Shown in pieces: positions 34,701 through 44,945 of a DNA stretch of 64,000 bases. The notes beneath the pieces were generated by a model. The model made no database searches and had not been told where the DNA came from. It worked only from the letters and a program-made list of their open reading frames with translations. This DNA is from Anisodus tanguticus (taxonomy: Eukaryota > Streptophyta > Magnoliopsida > Solanales > Solanaceae): contig CM067550.1 in NCBI GenBank assembly GCA_034509755.1, positions 2,535,001-2,599,000 of the forward strand, read 5' to 3'. The translations under genes and the position numbers were made by a program. The stretch's first letter is position 1. Every line of letters starts with the position of its first letter.

Positions 34701-35290
34701 AGCACGTGCACGTTTACAAACGAGAACAAATTTAACTCAAAAAAATACGTCCCAATTTATATGGCACACTTTGGATTTCGAAAATCAAACGAGCTTTCTT
34801 TAACCACTTTTTCATAAGACATTTAAATACGTTGAATTGTTAACTATTGTAACTTATAGTACTTCTATTATAGTTTCTAAATATGTAAATTTTATTTTAA
34901 AAACTTAAAGATTCTATGTACAAATTCACAGTCAAAATTAAGAAATTTGACTCTCAAAATTAGAACTGTGCCACATAAATTAGGACATAGGGAGTAACAA
35001 AATTTAACAAACCCTAATGCCGAAATTAAAAAATACCCAATACGCAACATAAATTAAAATCCAAAAGGGCTGAAAGAAATTGAGAAAAAAATGTGACCTT
35101 GCAAATCAAGAGAGCCATGGGATATGAGTGCTGAGGGTTGAGCAATATTAGAGCCAATAGCTGCAACGTTATTTGGTGTGGTTGAATTCTTGGTAGATGT
35201 TGATGATGATTTTGATTTGAATTGTTTAGTGATGCCACCACTCATCTTTTTTTGCTTGTAGTAACCTTTCATGTCTGATTTTGACGCCAT
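31789..35290 (-). CDS. POLD4: DNA polymerase delta small subunit POLD4
   Basis: Smallest, non-catalytic subunit of the replicative DNA polymerase delta holoenzyme, acting in the nucleus. Two exons on the minus strand, 35290-35098 and 31982-31789, join in phase (G + AT) to give 128 aa, the usual plant size. The N-terminus MASKSDMKGYYKQKKMSGG is basic and disordered. The C-terminal half has the family signature: LRQFDMNMVYGPCLGMSRLD followed by RWERAKKLGLNPP. The single intron is 3.1 kb and holds several transposons. No defect is seen. The start codon is the first ATG of the exon, about 95 bp below a TATA box. Confidence 0.92.
32265..33154. mobile_element. hAT-like non-autonomous element, 890 bp, with nested MITE
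   Basis: Ends are TGGGGTGGGCATGG and the complement of TAGGGTGGGCATGG, flanked by 8-bp near-identical duplications CTTCCATC (32257-32264) and CTTCCACC (33155-33162). Subterminal parts on both sides are rich in accgaaa/accgta/tggta units arranged as inverted repeats (about 32280-32450 and 32985-33145). No transposase. A Stowaway-like MITE sits inside at 32616-32860. It lies in the POLD4 intron. Confidence 0.85.
32616..32860. mobile_element. Stowaway-like MITE nested in the hAT-like element
   Basis: Ends CTCCCTCCTTTCACTTTTACTTGTC and the reverse complement of gacaagtaaaagtgaatggagtgag; TA follows the right end and TG precedes the left one. 245 bp and non-coding. Its position inside another element makes it the later insertion. 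Confidence 0.75.
33873..34096. repeat. Tandem duplication (about 101 and 107 bp) containing a SINE tail
   Basis: The unit gactactatacaaaaagct, a T-rich tract, then ataatggtaatgtctggtccagtttgagcgcaccttgactatt occurs twice in tandem plus a partial third start at 34081. The inner part resembles the 3' end of the SINE at 24420-24605 in reverse, so a truncated SINE was duplicated together with its flank. In the POLD4 intron. Confidence 0.75.
34748..34994. mobile_element. Degenerate Stowaway-like MITE
   Basis: Left end CGTCCCAATTTATATGGCAC pairs with the complement of gtgccacataaattaggacatagggag at the right end, with TA on both sides (34746-34747 and 34995-34996). The termini have several mismatches, so it is older than the copy at 2232-2417. 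In the POLD4 intron, about 100 bp from exon 1. Confidence 0.7.
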
Positions 35291-35384
35291 TGTTTTTTTA
35301 CTCGTGAGATTTTTAAATTTTGAATCTTAATCTTATGGAGTACTCAAGTTGGAGAAGAAGATTCTGTTCGAGTGTTTTGGGTTT

Positions 35385-35392
35385 TATTTATA
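35385..35392 (-). promoter_or_regulatory. TATA box of POLD4
   Basis: Reads TATAAATA on the minus strand, 95 bp above the ATG at 35290. Confidence 0.5.
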
Positions 35393-35402
35393 TGTTGGAT
35401 TT

Positions 35403-35470
35403 TGGGCCAAAAAGTGACTTGCATTGATTTTAGGAAATTTTTGGGCTATATTGCTTGAAGCCTTTGGGCC
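35403..35470. promoter_or_regulatory. Three site II (TGGGCC/T) elements upstream of POLD4
   Basis: TGGGCC at 35403-35408, TGGGCT at 35442-35447 and TGGGCC at 35465-35470, all just upstream of the TATA box. Site II elements are bound by TCP factors and are typical of promoters of replication, ribosomal and other proliferation genes in plants, which fits a polymerase delta subunit. Confidence 0.6.
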
Positions 35471-35544
35471 AAAGAGTAACTTGACCTGATTTCACTCATA
35501 GAAATTATGTTTATTCGCGAAAAGGTACATAAAACATATGTCTT

Positions 35545-35628
35545 GTCCAGCATAGTTTTTATGAAAACTTGTCTTGTGAATTAGTATTACATAATTATAC
35601 TGGACAAGACATAATTTCTATGTATTCG
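35545..35628. repeat. Small foldback repeat
   Basis: atgtcttgtccag at about 35559 and its complement ctggacaagacat at about 35610 are separated by about 50 bases; outside them, attcgcga and aattatg/cataattt occur again in inverted order. It may be a small MITE-like foldback. No TSD was fixed. Confidence 0.5.
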
Positions 35629-36044
35629 CGAATAGACATAGTTTCTATCAAAATCTTGTCTTGCAACTTTTTTTTACTTTGTTGGAATTTGAACCCATTA
35701 TCTCTGATTTTATAGACCAGCAAATAATGATATATTGACCCACAAAAGAGCAAAAATTAAAGAACATCTCTTTTGAAGGGAAAATCGTGCAATGTTTTGT
35801 AACTTTTATTGTCCATCGCGTATAAATTGCGAGCATAATCTAATTTTGCATAAGAGTTAGGAGTTTGAGTGACATTTCAATACAGAAAAATATTCAATTG
35901 GCCATAAGTTTTGTGACTCACGTAAAAATGGTACGTGTGTTCAATTATTCATGCCTATACATCTAAAACTCATGCTTAATAGGCAAACCCCTTTTTAAAA
36001 TTTCAAACTTTGTTTATGCATAGGAAAGTAGTTCCAAAAGAATT

Positions 36045-36890
36045 AGTGTAATCTATTGAACTTAATGAATATTTAGGTAAGGGAATAACATAATAATGCG
36101 AGATCCATATGATATATCTCAACATTTAGATCTTCTTAATAAGTGGACTATCCCAAAAATCAAACCCAAATTAATATATCAAATGGGCACTTCTAAAAAA
36201 TTAGGTATAACACAAGTTGTTAAAACAACTGAAGAAACTATCACTATAGATAGCGATCATGCTACTTTAAAATTATTAAATGATAGTGATCTTGCTCCTT
36301 ATAGGAAAACTCATCGTTTTATGCACATTGGGTTAGTTCAAGTTGCATTTAAGCCAAGAGGCTTTACCAGAGAGCTTTATAGCAGCTCTAAGAGATGGTA
36401 GAAACCGTAACTGGAAAAAGTCTCTTATATGAACTGTGCAAACCAGTTTGGTCTATGATCTTGTTTATTTTAATGCATACCCTAACTTGCAGGTATCCTT
36501 GCAAGATGAGAACTCTCTAAATGATTTAATACTTAGCATAAAATTACATGATTACGATTATATGCCTGCTACATAAGTTATATGTATCTGTTACATAATT
36601 TATTTCAAGCCATTATACACTATGAATCCTATGTGTAAAATGATGGATTTCAAAAATGAAACGATATTACTAGAAACGGATTTTGGTAAATTCAAAATAA
36701 CAACTATAAGACATATAAAGTGGGATGAAATTGATTTTCCCACTGAATGGGTAATTGAGGGGGCAACTGCACCTCAAAATGATTTTAATATTGATATTAC
36801 TCATATTGAGCAAACATCAGATGGTACTGTTAAGTTAAAGTTTTCTGAAGCAAATTACTTGAGTGACAAAATTGAGTGAAATAGTCTTAG
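36045..36890 (+). pseudogene. Pararetroviral movement protein remnant (30K family)
   Basis: The first part from 36096 ends in HRFMHIGLVQVAFKPRG (about 36316-36365), the central motif of 30K-superfamily movement proteins that open plasmodesmata. A frame break follows at about 36370. Downstream text in other frames (about 36450-36560 and 36622-36876) continues the family pattern. At least one frameshift and two in-frame stops; not functional. Confidence 0.75.
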
Positions 36891-36939
36891 CTCTAGATCT
36901 TATAGATCTACTTCTCGTATTATATTGATCCAATTGATT

Positions 36940-39420
36940 ATTTGATGAGATCTCCCGGATATAACCGAGTCATATATGGATTATCCATCTGTTTAATGAA
37001 TCAAAATTTAAAAAATAATTTTAGTCGGGAATCACCCGCAAGAAAAAAGATTAGTAATGATTTATTTAAATGCAGATGGAAACCATTTAAAAATATTTTT
37101 TTGAAACCTTTGATCAAAAAGAAAAAACATTTCTTCAAGAAGAATTTTATAAAGATCTTTCTGAAGCCAATAAGATAATATCTTTTGTTCTTAGGTTTAT
37201 GACCAAATATGTAGGAGATTATATCTCGGTTTTAGAAAGAGAATATAAACTTTCTAATGGAGAAATTATTAGTACGATTTTACCTCCCCAACAACCTTTC
37301 CAAATTGAAAAGGATAATAAGGTCCTTAATTTTGTGGCTTTTTCAAAACTTTTTAAAACGAGACTGCTTTAGTTACAACCACACATATTAATACTATGTT
37401 GAAACAAAATAATTATACAAATATTTATTTGAATATATTGGGAGAACAAGTTGTTCTTTTATATGATAGAGTAGAAAAATTGACTTATGAAATCAAAAAA
37501 TTACACCGTTCTATTGCTCCTCATATGACGATAGCCACTCCTAGTGTGCAGCCTCCCCCTGAAATTAAAGACTTCAAGTTAGGAGCTTATACATAACTTG
37601 AACGATTGCTTTACGAAAAAATTAAGGGATTGAAAATTAGTCCCTTGACAGGAGAAAAAGGGGATGATTATGATTTCGACCTGTCTGGAGATGATTATAG
37701 ACAAAAGGTTTTCGATGAGGTCAATAAACTGGCCAACTATTCTAGTAGATATGCTAGAAAACTTGTTCAAACAATGTATTATTATCCTAGACCCACCCCT
37801 CAGGATGTTTTGTTTGAGTAACAGGATATTGTTGATAACAATAGTTACAGTGGGACATGCATTTATGAATGGAATATAGACAGTTATACCGAAACAATGT
37901 TATAATACTATACATAGAATGCTCATGTACTGCACGATACGCAAGGCTAATAACAACAAGGATAAGTCTATTGCAGAGATGATAATCTCAAAGTTTACTG
38001 CCAATTAAAAGACTGGTGGGACAACTATTTGACCCAAGAGCAAAAGAGTACCATTTTGGTTGCGGTAAAAACCGAACTAGGTGCAGAACCACAGGAAAAT
38101 GTTGTGTATACCCTATTAGACATGTACATTGGGTCGAGGACCCACCCGACCCGAAAAAACCAGGGTCGGGGTCAACTTATATCTGACTCGTGAGCCACCT
38201 GACCCGAAAAAGTGGGGACCCGATCATATGTAGGGTCGGGCCAGAGTCATAATTTTTTACCCGCTTGATCCGGCCCGACCACAGACCCGACCCCGACCCC
38301 GACCCGCGTGTCTTTTCAATATAATTTATATTATTTTTTATTTTATGAATATTTATTTTTTTATTTATATAGGTGAAGGGACAAACGAAGAAGAATCTAG
38401 TGACGATGATGTTGATGAATTATCGTGATGTTGATTTGTACTTGCCACTTGTTTGTTTATGGATTTAAAGCTAAAAGTGTGGAATCTGCTTCAGTTCTTT
38501 TTGGTGTAATTTTTAATGATTTCATGCTTCTGTTTGTTGTAATTTTTAATTGGTGACAAATTATATCGGATAACGGATTGGGTAGAATTGCAGTGTTTGC
38601 TTACTGTTTTTTTTGTAGAGCGGGTCGGGGCCAGGGTATGAAAATTAAAAAAAAAAATAGGGTCAGGGTCGGGCAAGCAGAAAATAAAAGTCACTTGATC
38701 TGGCCCGACCCAAGCTTTGGACAGGTCTATACCCTATGTTTGAATATCATAGAACATTTCACTGGTCGATGGACATATGACAATGAAAATATAAGGACTA
38801 TGCTCCAGAACCTTCGATGTAAAACCTTGACCTCTTTTAGGTGGTATAAGGATGTTTTTCTTAGCAGGGTTATGGAACTTCCATAATGTAATAGCTATCA
38901 TTGAAAATCCAAATTTATAGATGGGTTACCCTCCCTCTTTGCCGAAAGAGTTAGAAAGAACCTTAGACAATGAGGAATACATATCAATTATGATAATTAT
39001 ACTTATGGCAAACTTAAAGGAACTTGCATCCAAGAAGGTTTAGCCTTATGTAATGGGATTAAGCTGAACCAACAAATCAGCAAGCAAAGTCTCAATGAAA
39101 GACAACAACTTGGTGAATTTTACACCCAGTTTGGGATGGACACACCCAAATCAAAAGAATCGTCTCATAGACGCAAGAAGCATAATAAGAAGAATTTTCA
39201 GGAATGGAAGGAAAAACGCATAGAAAAGAGATCCAAAAGGAAAAAAAGAGTTTAAGATTTGGAAGAACTTTATAAAGTCTAAGAATCCAAAAGCTTGTTG
39301 AAAATGTGGAATGATGGACCATTATTATAAGGATTGTAAGGTTAAGGGAAAAATCAAGGCCCTTAACATAGACGATGATATTAAGAACTTGAAGATTCAA
39401 GCTTAAAGACGGGTAATACA
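36940..39420 (+). pseudogene. Pararetroviral capsid protein region, broken
   Basis: Contains a predicted coiled-coil segment (37396-37596, with LYDRVEKLTYEIKKLHRSI), an acidic part (37640-37700), and a capsid core marker IYEWNID (about 37858-37880). After the hAT-like insertion comes the text around 38745-38885, then a Lys/Arg-rich tail (about 39160-39255) and a C-x2-C-x4-H-x4-C zinc knuckle at 39296-39337. A stop codon lies inside the knuckle (39299-39301). Many other stops and shifts occur. The assignment rests on order and the knuckle; the core similarity is from memory of the family. Confidence 0.7.
38117..38729. mobile_element. hAT-like non-autonomous element inside the viral capsid region
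   Basis: Termini TAGACATGT... and the complement of ACAGGTCTA, with 8-bp duplications TACCCTAT at 38109-38116 and 38730-38737. Subterminal GGGTCGGG / CCCGACCC motifs are repeated many times on both sides (about 38130-38310 and 38620-38712). 613 bp with no transposase. The insertion postdates viral integration. Confidence 0.88.
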
Positions 39421-39980
39421 ATAGATTCTTCGGAGGAAGATATTTGCCAACTGAATAATGAAGATTATATGTCCTCATAATCAGATGAGGAATGTACGCC
39501 ATGTCAATTGGGACAACCTTGTTCCAATAATATAAACAAGCAGGATGATGAGTTTTATAACATATTCTCCCAATTCAAGGATATGAATGTTAATGTCCAT
39601 GAAGGTAATCACTTAGTAGAATTATTAAAGATCATAAAGATCCAGAAATGAGATCCAGGATCATAAATCAAATTCCTGAAAAACCAGAAACCTCACGAGT
39701 GCATAAAGTTCTGGAAAAATCATATGTATATACCATGTCAGAACTAAAGAAAATGATGCAGCATAATAAGGGGGTGACAAGGATTCCTAGTACTACCAGG
39801 GATTTAGAAAAGGAGATTGATCTCAAAAGAGAAAATGCAAAACTAAAAAAAGGTAATACTTTACGAGATTATAGAATTTCTAGTCTGGAAGGGAAAGGTA
39901 AACAACCTATCATAGAGGATGCTGATAATCTCAGCTGGAATGATATCAACACCACAAGCACAAAAACAGATGATACATGA
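39420..39980 (+). pseudogene. Pararetroviral linker region between capsid and protease
   Basis: A charged, probably helical segment (39648-39977, with SELKKMMQHNKGVTR and DLEKEIDLKRENAKLKKG) between the zinc knuckle and the protease. A stop closes it at 39978-39980. No domain is recognised. By position it belongs to the same polyprotein. Confidence 0.5.
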
Positions 39981-39999
39981 GACTTTTTACAAGCCCTTG

Positions 40000-41936
40000 A
40001 GGTAATTACTTCTCAGAAATGTTATGTAAAAATCACCCTCTTAATAGTTTACAACTTTAAAAAAATAATTTACAGCTCTTATTGATAGTGGGGCGGATGT
40101 AAATTGTATACATGAAGGAATTATACCTTCTAAATATTTTCATATAACTACCCATATTGTAAGATCTACTAATGGGCAGAAACTACAAATAGCTTTTAAA
40201 TTACCAAAAACTTATATTTATCAAAACAAGGTATGTATACTAGATAATTTTGTCTTGGTAAAAGATATTTCAAGCCAAATTATATTAGGCACCCCATTTA
40301 TTAATAAGATATTTCATATTTCAATAATTGATGCAAATGGTATCATCGGGACTTTTGATAAAAGATAACTGGTATTTCAATTTATAACTGAGCCATTCTC
40401 TAGAGTTTTAAACCAAATAAAAGATCAGCTGAAATATAAACATCAACAAATCAATTTTCTTAAACATGAAATTTATATTCTTAATATAGAAGAACTTTTG
40501 CAAAAACCAAAGTTACAATAAAAGATTGATTTTATAAAAACACAGTTTTCATTACAAATATGTAGTGACCACCCAAATGCTTTCTATAATAGGAAAAAGC
40601 ATGTTGTTACTCTCCCATATGAAGAGAATTTTGATGAACAAGATATTCCTACTAAATCTCGGCCATGCCAAATGAATTCTGAATACTTGGAATTATGCAA
40701 AACTGAAATTTCTATTCTTTTGCAAAAAGGTTTAATAAGACCTTCAAAGTCACCATGGTCCTGTACTACTTTTTATGTTAATAAACATGCTGAACAAGAA
40801 AGGGGAGTACCCAGACTTGTCATAAATTATAAACCCTTTAACAAGGTTATAAAGTGGATTAGGGGCCCTATCCATAATAAAAAGGATCTATTGGATAGAC
40901 TCTTTAATGCTATCATATTTTCAAAATTCGATTTAAAATTTTGTTATTGGCAGATTCAAAATTTTGAAGCAAATAAATATAAGACTGCTTTTAATGTTTC
41001 AATGGGACAATTCGAATGGAATGTAATGCCATTTGGATTGAAAAATGCTCCATCTAAATTTCAAAAAATCATGAATGATATTTTCATGCCATATAGTAAT
41101 TTTAGTATTGTGTACATATATGATATTCTAGTATTTTCTGAAAACATAGAAAATCATTCAAGCATCTTAATATTTTCAAAACAATTATTATTCAAAACGG
41201 TTTAGTTATATCCAAACCAAAAATGACACTTTTTCAAACAAGAGTCAGATTTTTAGGTCATAACATTGAAAAAGGAAAAATTATTGTCATTAATAGAAGT
41301 ATTGAATTTGCATCCAAATTCCCAGATGTAATTACTGATAAAACCCAACTACAAATTTTTTTGGGTAGTTTAAATTATATATCTCCTTTTATAAAGGATT
41401 TGGCCAAAGACACATCCATTTTATATGATAGACTGAAAAAGATTCCCAAACCATGGACAGATGATCATACTCAGGCTGTCAAAAGAATTAAAGAAAAGGT
41501 TCATAACTTTCCATGTCTCACTTTAGCCAATCATACATGGCAAAAAATTATAGAAACAAATGCTTCAGAGATTGGTTACGGAGGCATCCTAAAGCAATAT
41601 TCTCTAGCTGATAAACAAGAGTAATTAGTACAATTTTATTTTGGCAAATGGAATACTAGTCAAAAGAATTACTCCACGGTGGCAAAAGAAATACTTGCCA
41701 TTCTCAAATGTGTTCTTAAATTTCAGGGTGATCTACACAATCAAAAGTTTTTAATAAAAACTGATTGCCAATCAACCAGATATATGTTTAACAAAGATTG
41801 CAAACATGACGTGTCTAAGCAGATGTTTGCTAGATGGCAAGCTTTATTAGCGCCATTCGATTTTGAAATTCATTATAAAAAGGGGACATATAATAGTCTC
41901 CCTGATTTTCTAACAAGAGAATACTTGAGTTCATAA
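40000..41936 (+). pseudogene. Pararetroviral protease-reverse transcriptase-RNase H, broken
   Basis: Aspartic protease with the DSG active-site motif at 40084-40092; stops at about 40366 and 40519. Reverse transcriptase at 40672-41205 with KGLIRPSKSPW, FSKFDLK and MPFGLKNAP. Its YxDD box (41113-41124) reads Y-I-Y-D, so the first of the two catalytic aspartates is lost. A frameshift follows at about 41205. RNase H at about 41540-41930 with ETNASEIGYGG and KTDCQS; a stop at about 41622 splits it. Copying activity is therefore not expected. Confidence 0.9.
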
Positions 41937-41964
41937 CTCTATTGTTGTACCCATTTGCAGGATC

Positions 41965-43350
41965 ATGAGGCCAACATGGCAAGGAGACCCAATCATTATA
42001 GAGGTCGGGGAGGAAGAGGACGTGGAACTGGACGAAGTAATAACTTAGTCCAGCTGGAAAACAAAAGGCTAATAACCGAAAATATTACATAGACTTCCAA
42101 TATTAATAAGGAAAGTCTGTTATATCAACAAATTATGGATTTTATAAAATCCAAAGAGAAGAATAGTAATACACCACCTTCTTATTCAGAATTCATTAAT
42201 GATGACTAGGAAGATAATGACGCTTATGAGCAAAGTGATAATAAAGAAGTAATACTTCTTCTAGATCATAAAGACCTTCAATGGAAGGATGAATCATGTA
42301 AATTAATGGAAAGATATCTGGAGACTGGATCATATCCAATTCTTACTTATAAATCCAGAATGCATTATGAGACTATACTCTTTACCACCGGATCAACTGA
42401 TAATCAACATTATTATCCGACAAATACCAGGAAAGTTTATAACTTTTCAAAGATTATAATCAAGAAAATATTCACCCCGGAAGATTGGGGATTCAATACA
42501 ATGAAGGAAAGGGAATATTTCCATGCAGAACAGAAAGTCCATGTAAAGTTTAATTATTAGGATTGCGTGGATAGTTTTTATAAAACTTTTCTCTATGAAA
42601 ATCCTAATAAAACGCATTTATGGTTTATAAAGATATGTTCACATGTTTATAAACAAAACATACCAAATTGGTTTTGGCAATGGTGGATTAATTATGGTCC
42701 ATCCACAAATATTTTTACCTCAGCAATTCAAGAGTTTATACACATAATGGATTGAAATGTCTCCCAAAATTATAGAATGGGAAAATAATGAAATGATTAT
42801 TAAAGGAATTGCTAATATGCATCTCTTTGTTGAATTTTCCATCCCATGGATAGTGAGATGGTCAGTGAAATTGGGTTATACCACGCAACATATACCTTGC
42901 CTTCATCAAACTTTTTATATAAGGTTCTGGAAGAATCTCTTGCAAAAGACCAAGATGACCAATTAAATGGGCAAGAACTAATAGACCAGGTTAATACTGC
43001 CATCACTCATTATAAGGAATTAAAAGAGAAGTCCAACAACCCGAGACTAATAGTCCGTTCAAGCACATTGCGAGGAGACTACAAATTAAAAAAAAGGTAG
43101 TTTCAAAATCGGAAATCCTAGCCTCCTATATGGCGGAGGTTAGAAAAGATTTAATGAAAAATCTGGAAGATGAATTTCCCTCCAACACCTCAATGGTGTC
43201 TATTCGCACAAAAGAAGAAGATGATATCCAGGAATCACAAGATCCATATGATCCGGACTTCAATATTGAAGAATATCTCTAGACTTTTCAAAACAACATG
43301 GAATAATCTTCCACAACAGAAAAATCCAAAGGGAAAGAAAAAGTTTGAAT
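41965..43350 (+). pseudogene. Downstream frame of the pararetrovirus, function unknown
   Basis: Starts near 41974 with an Arg/Gly-rich stretch (HYRGRGGRGRGTGR) typical of RNA-binding tails, then continues through stops at about 42089, 42209 and 42558. Further segments (42306-42560, 42567-42755 and 42846-43100) have viral-like Tyr/Asn/Lys-rich composition with frame changes. It is equivalent by position to the last frame of florendoviruses (unknown role) or to the transactivator position of other caulimovirids; I cannot tell which. Confidence 0.55.
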
Positions 43351-43589
43351 AAAGATGTAGGACCCAACTTAATATCTGGTGACAACAAGGAATCTGCTTT
43401 ATAAAAGCAAAATGCATTATTAGACTTCTTTAATAAAGTAAAGCGCATTATTGTACTATTTGGGCTCCATGTATTTTGGCCCCTTTTTAATTTTTCTTTG
43501 TCGGCCACATGTTGTGAGCCTTATTACTTTTTGTTCCGATCACATGTAGCGGACCCCAATATCGGCCACGTTTTGATCGTTTTTAGGAC

Positions 43590-43740
43590 TGATCCGCTAT
43601 AAAAGGATCTTTCATTCTTAGTTAGAGGACGACTTTTGCCAACTACTCTCTCTACTTTGTAAAAACTCTCTTTATAAATTTGATGTGCATCCTCCTGTTC
43701 TGAGCACAACCTCAGTATCTTAGGTAATTTTAAATTATTC
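43590..43740 (+). promoter_or_regulatory. Putative viral promoter region
   Basis: TATAAAAG at 43598-43605, followed about 30-80 bp downstream by ctctctctac and similar pyrimidine-rich sequence. It follows the last viral frame, where the pregenomic RNA promoter of caulimovirids is found. The sequence 43740-44061 after it, with short open frames, would then be leader. Confidence 0.5.
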
Positions 43741-44065
43741 TCTTATTTTATTTTACTTTAATTATACTTAGCCTAAATGAAAGGCTACACACCCTGTGTT
43801 GAACTATGTTGCACTAGACTACCAAAAATCATGGTACTAATGCTTTAGTTAGCGGAAAACCATGTGAGAAAATACTGAGGTTTGGTAGAGAATAACCCAT
43901 ACAGAATATCTGAAGCTCGGACTGATGACCTTGTTCAAGCCCGCTAAGTTGTGGTTGCGTTAGGGTGTTTTTGGGTCTGTTTGAGTTAAGGTAGCATCCG
44001 CCAGGGTTGTTAACCTGTAATAGTGTACCCTCGAGTCTCCTCTGTGGGAGTTCCACTGATTTAAG

Positions 44066-44940
44066 TGTTAGATATACATATGATATATTGTATATCATAC
44101 GGTATAATCTCGGGTTTCGTGCCCTTGCTCGTGTATATTTAGTTTAGGTAATATTATTAAGTAAAGTTGTAGTCTCCTAGTTTAGGTAAGGTTGTGATGT
44201 AACTAGTGTTGTACACTTATCATAATTGTATAGTTAGTATTCACGTATAATAAGGTTTTAGGATTAGAATATGAATAAGATTATCCTATTATGGAAATAT
44301 GTAAATGTATATATACTCTTTCAATCAATGAAAATAATCAAGAGATTATTTCTTTCATGGTATCAGAGCTTCATTGTCATATTCAGAAAGCGACCTTGGT
44401 TTATTGTGATAATGTTAGCGCCATCCACCTTTATGGTAATCCGGTTCAACACCAGCGCACTAAACATATCGAGATTGACATCCACTTTGTTCGCGAAAAA
44501 GTTACTCGAGGATAAGTACGCGTCTGCCATGTCCCGTCCAGATATCAAATTGCCGCCATCTTCACAAAGGGTCTTCCCTCGGTCCTTTTTGAAGATTTTA
44601 GGGACAGTCTCAGCGTTCGACGACCGCCCACTATGACTGCGGGTGTGTGTTAGATATACATATGATATACAATATATCATACGGTATAATCTCGGGTTTC
44701 GTGCCCTTGCTCGTGTATATTTAGTTTAGGTAATATTATTAAGTAAAGTTGTAGTCTCCTAGTTTAGGTAAGTTTGTGATGTAATTAGTATTGTACATTT
44801 ATCATAATTGTATAGTTAATATCCAAGTAGAATAAGGTTTTAGGAGTAGAATAAGAATAATATTATCTTATTATGGAAAATATGTAAATGTATATATACT
44901 CTTTCAATCAATGAAAATAATCAAGAGATTATTTCTTTCA
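44066..44940 (+). mobile_element. Internally deleted Ty1-copia element with two LTRs and TSD
   Basis: LTR 1 at 44066-44357 and LTR 2 at 44648-44940 (about 292 bp each) start TGTTAGATATACATATGAT and end ATTTCTTTCA, and differ at a modest number of sites. The TSD TTAAG is present at 44061-44065 and 44941-44945. A primer binding site TGGTATCAGAGCTT starts right after LTR 1 at 44358. Only about 290 bp of internal sequence remain, coding for the end of copia RNase H. It is a defective, TRIM-sized element inserted at the right end of the pararetroviral leader-like sequence. Confidence 0.93.
44386..44640 (+). pseudogene. Ty1-copia RNase H C-terminal fragment
   Basis: Encodes VYCDNVSAIHL then NPVQHQRTKHIEIDIHFVRE, the hallmark end of copia RNase H, with a stop at about 44513 and a frame change before the last part. 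It is the only coding remnant inside the deleted element and is clearly related to the RNase H at 16218-16475. Confidence 0.85.
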
Positions 44941-44945
44941 TTAAG

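Larger units (their letters stand above)
35990..44061 (+). mobile_element. Endogenous pararetrovirus (Caulimoviridae), near full length, defective
   Basis: One roughly 7.4-kb viral genome equivalent once the inserted 613-bp hAT-like element is discounted. In order: movement protein, capsid protein with zinc knuckle, protease, reverse transcriptase, RNase H, a further downstream frame, then a promoter-like region with TATAAAAG. This layout fits florendovirus- or solendovirus-like endogenous viruses of Solanaceae. No integrase or LTRs are present, as expected. All frames carry stops or shifts, so it is a fossil. Left and right limits are approximate: no host-virus junction can be proved from one sequence. 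Confidence 0.85.

Noticed and set aside
44358..44371. Primer binding site of the pararetrovirus
   Set aside because: TGGTATCAGAGCTT directly follows the end of LTR 1 inside the TSD-bounded copia element, so it belongs to that element.
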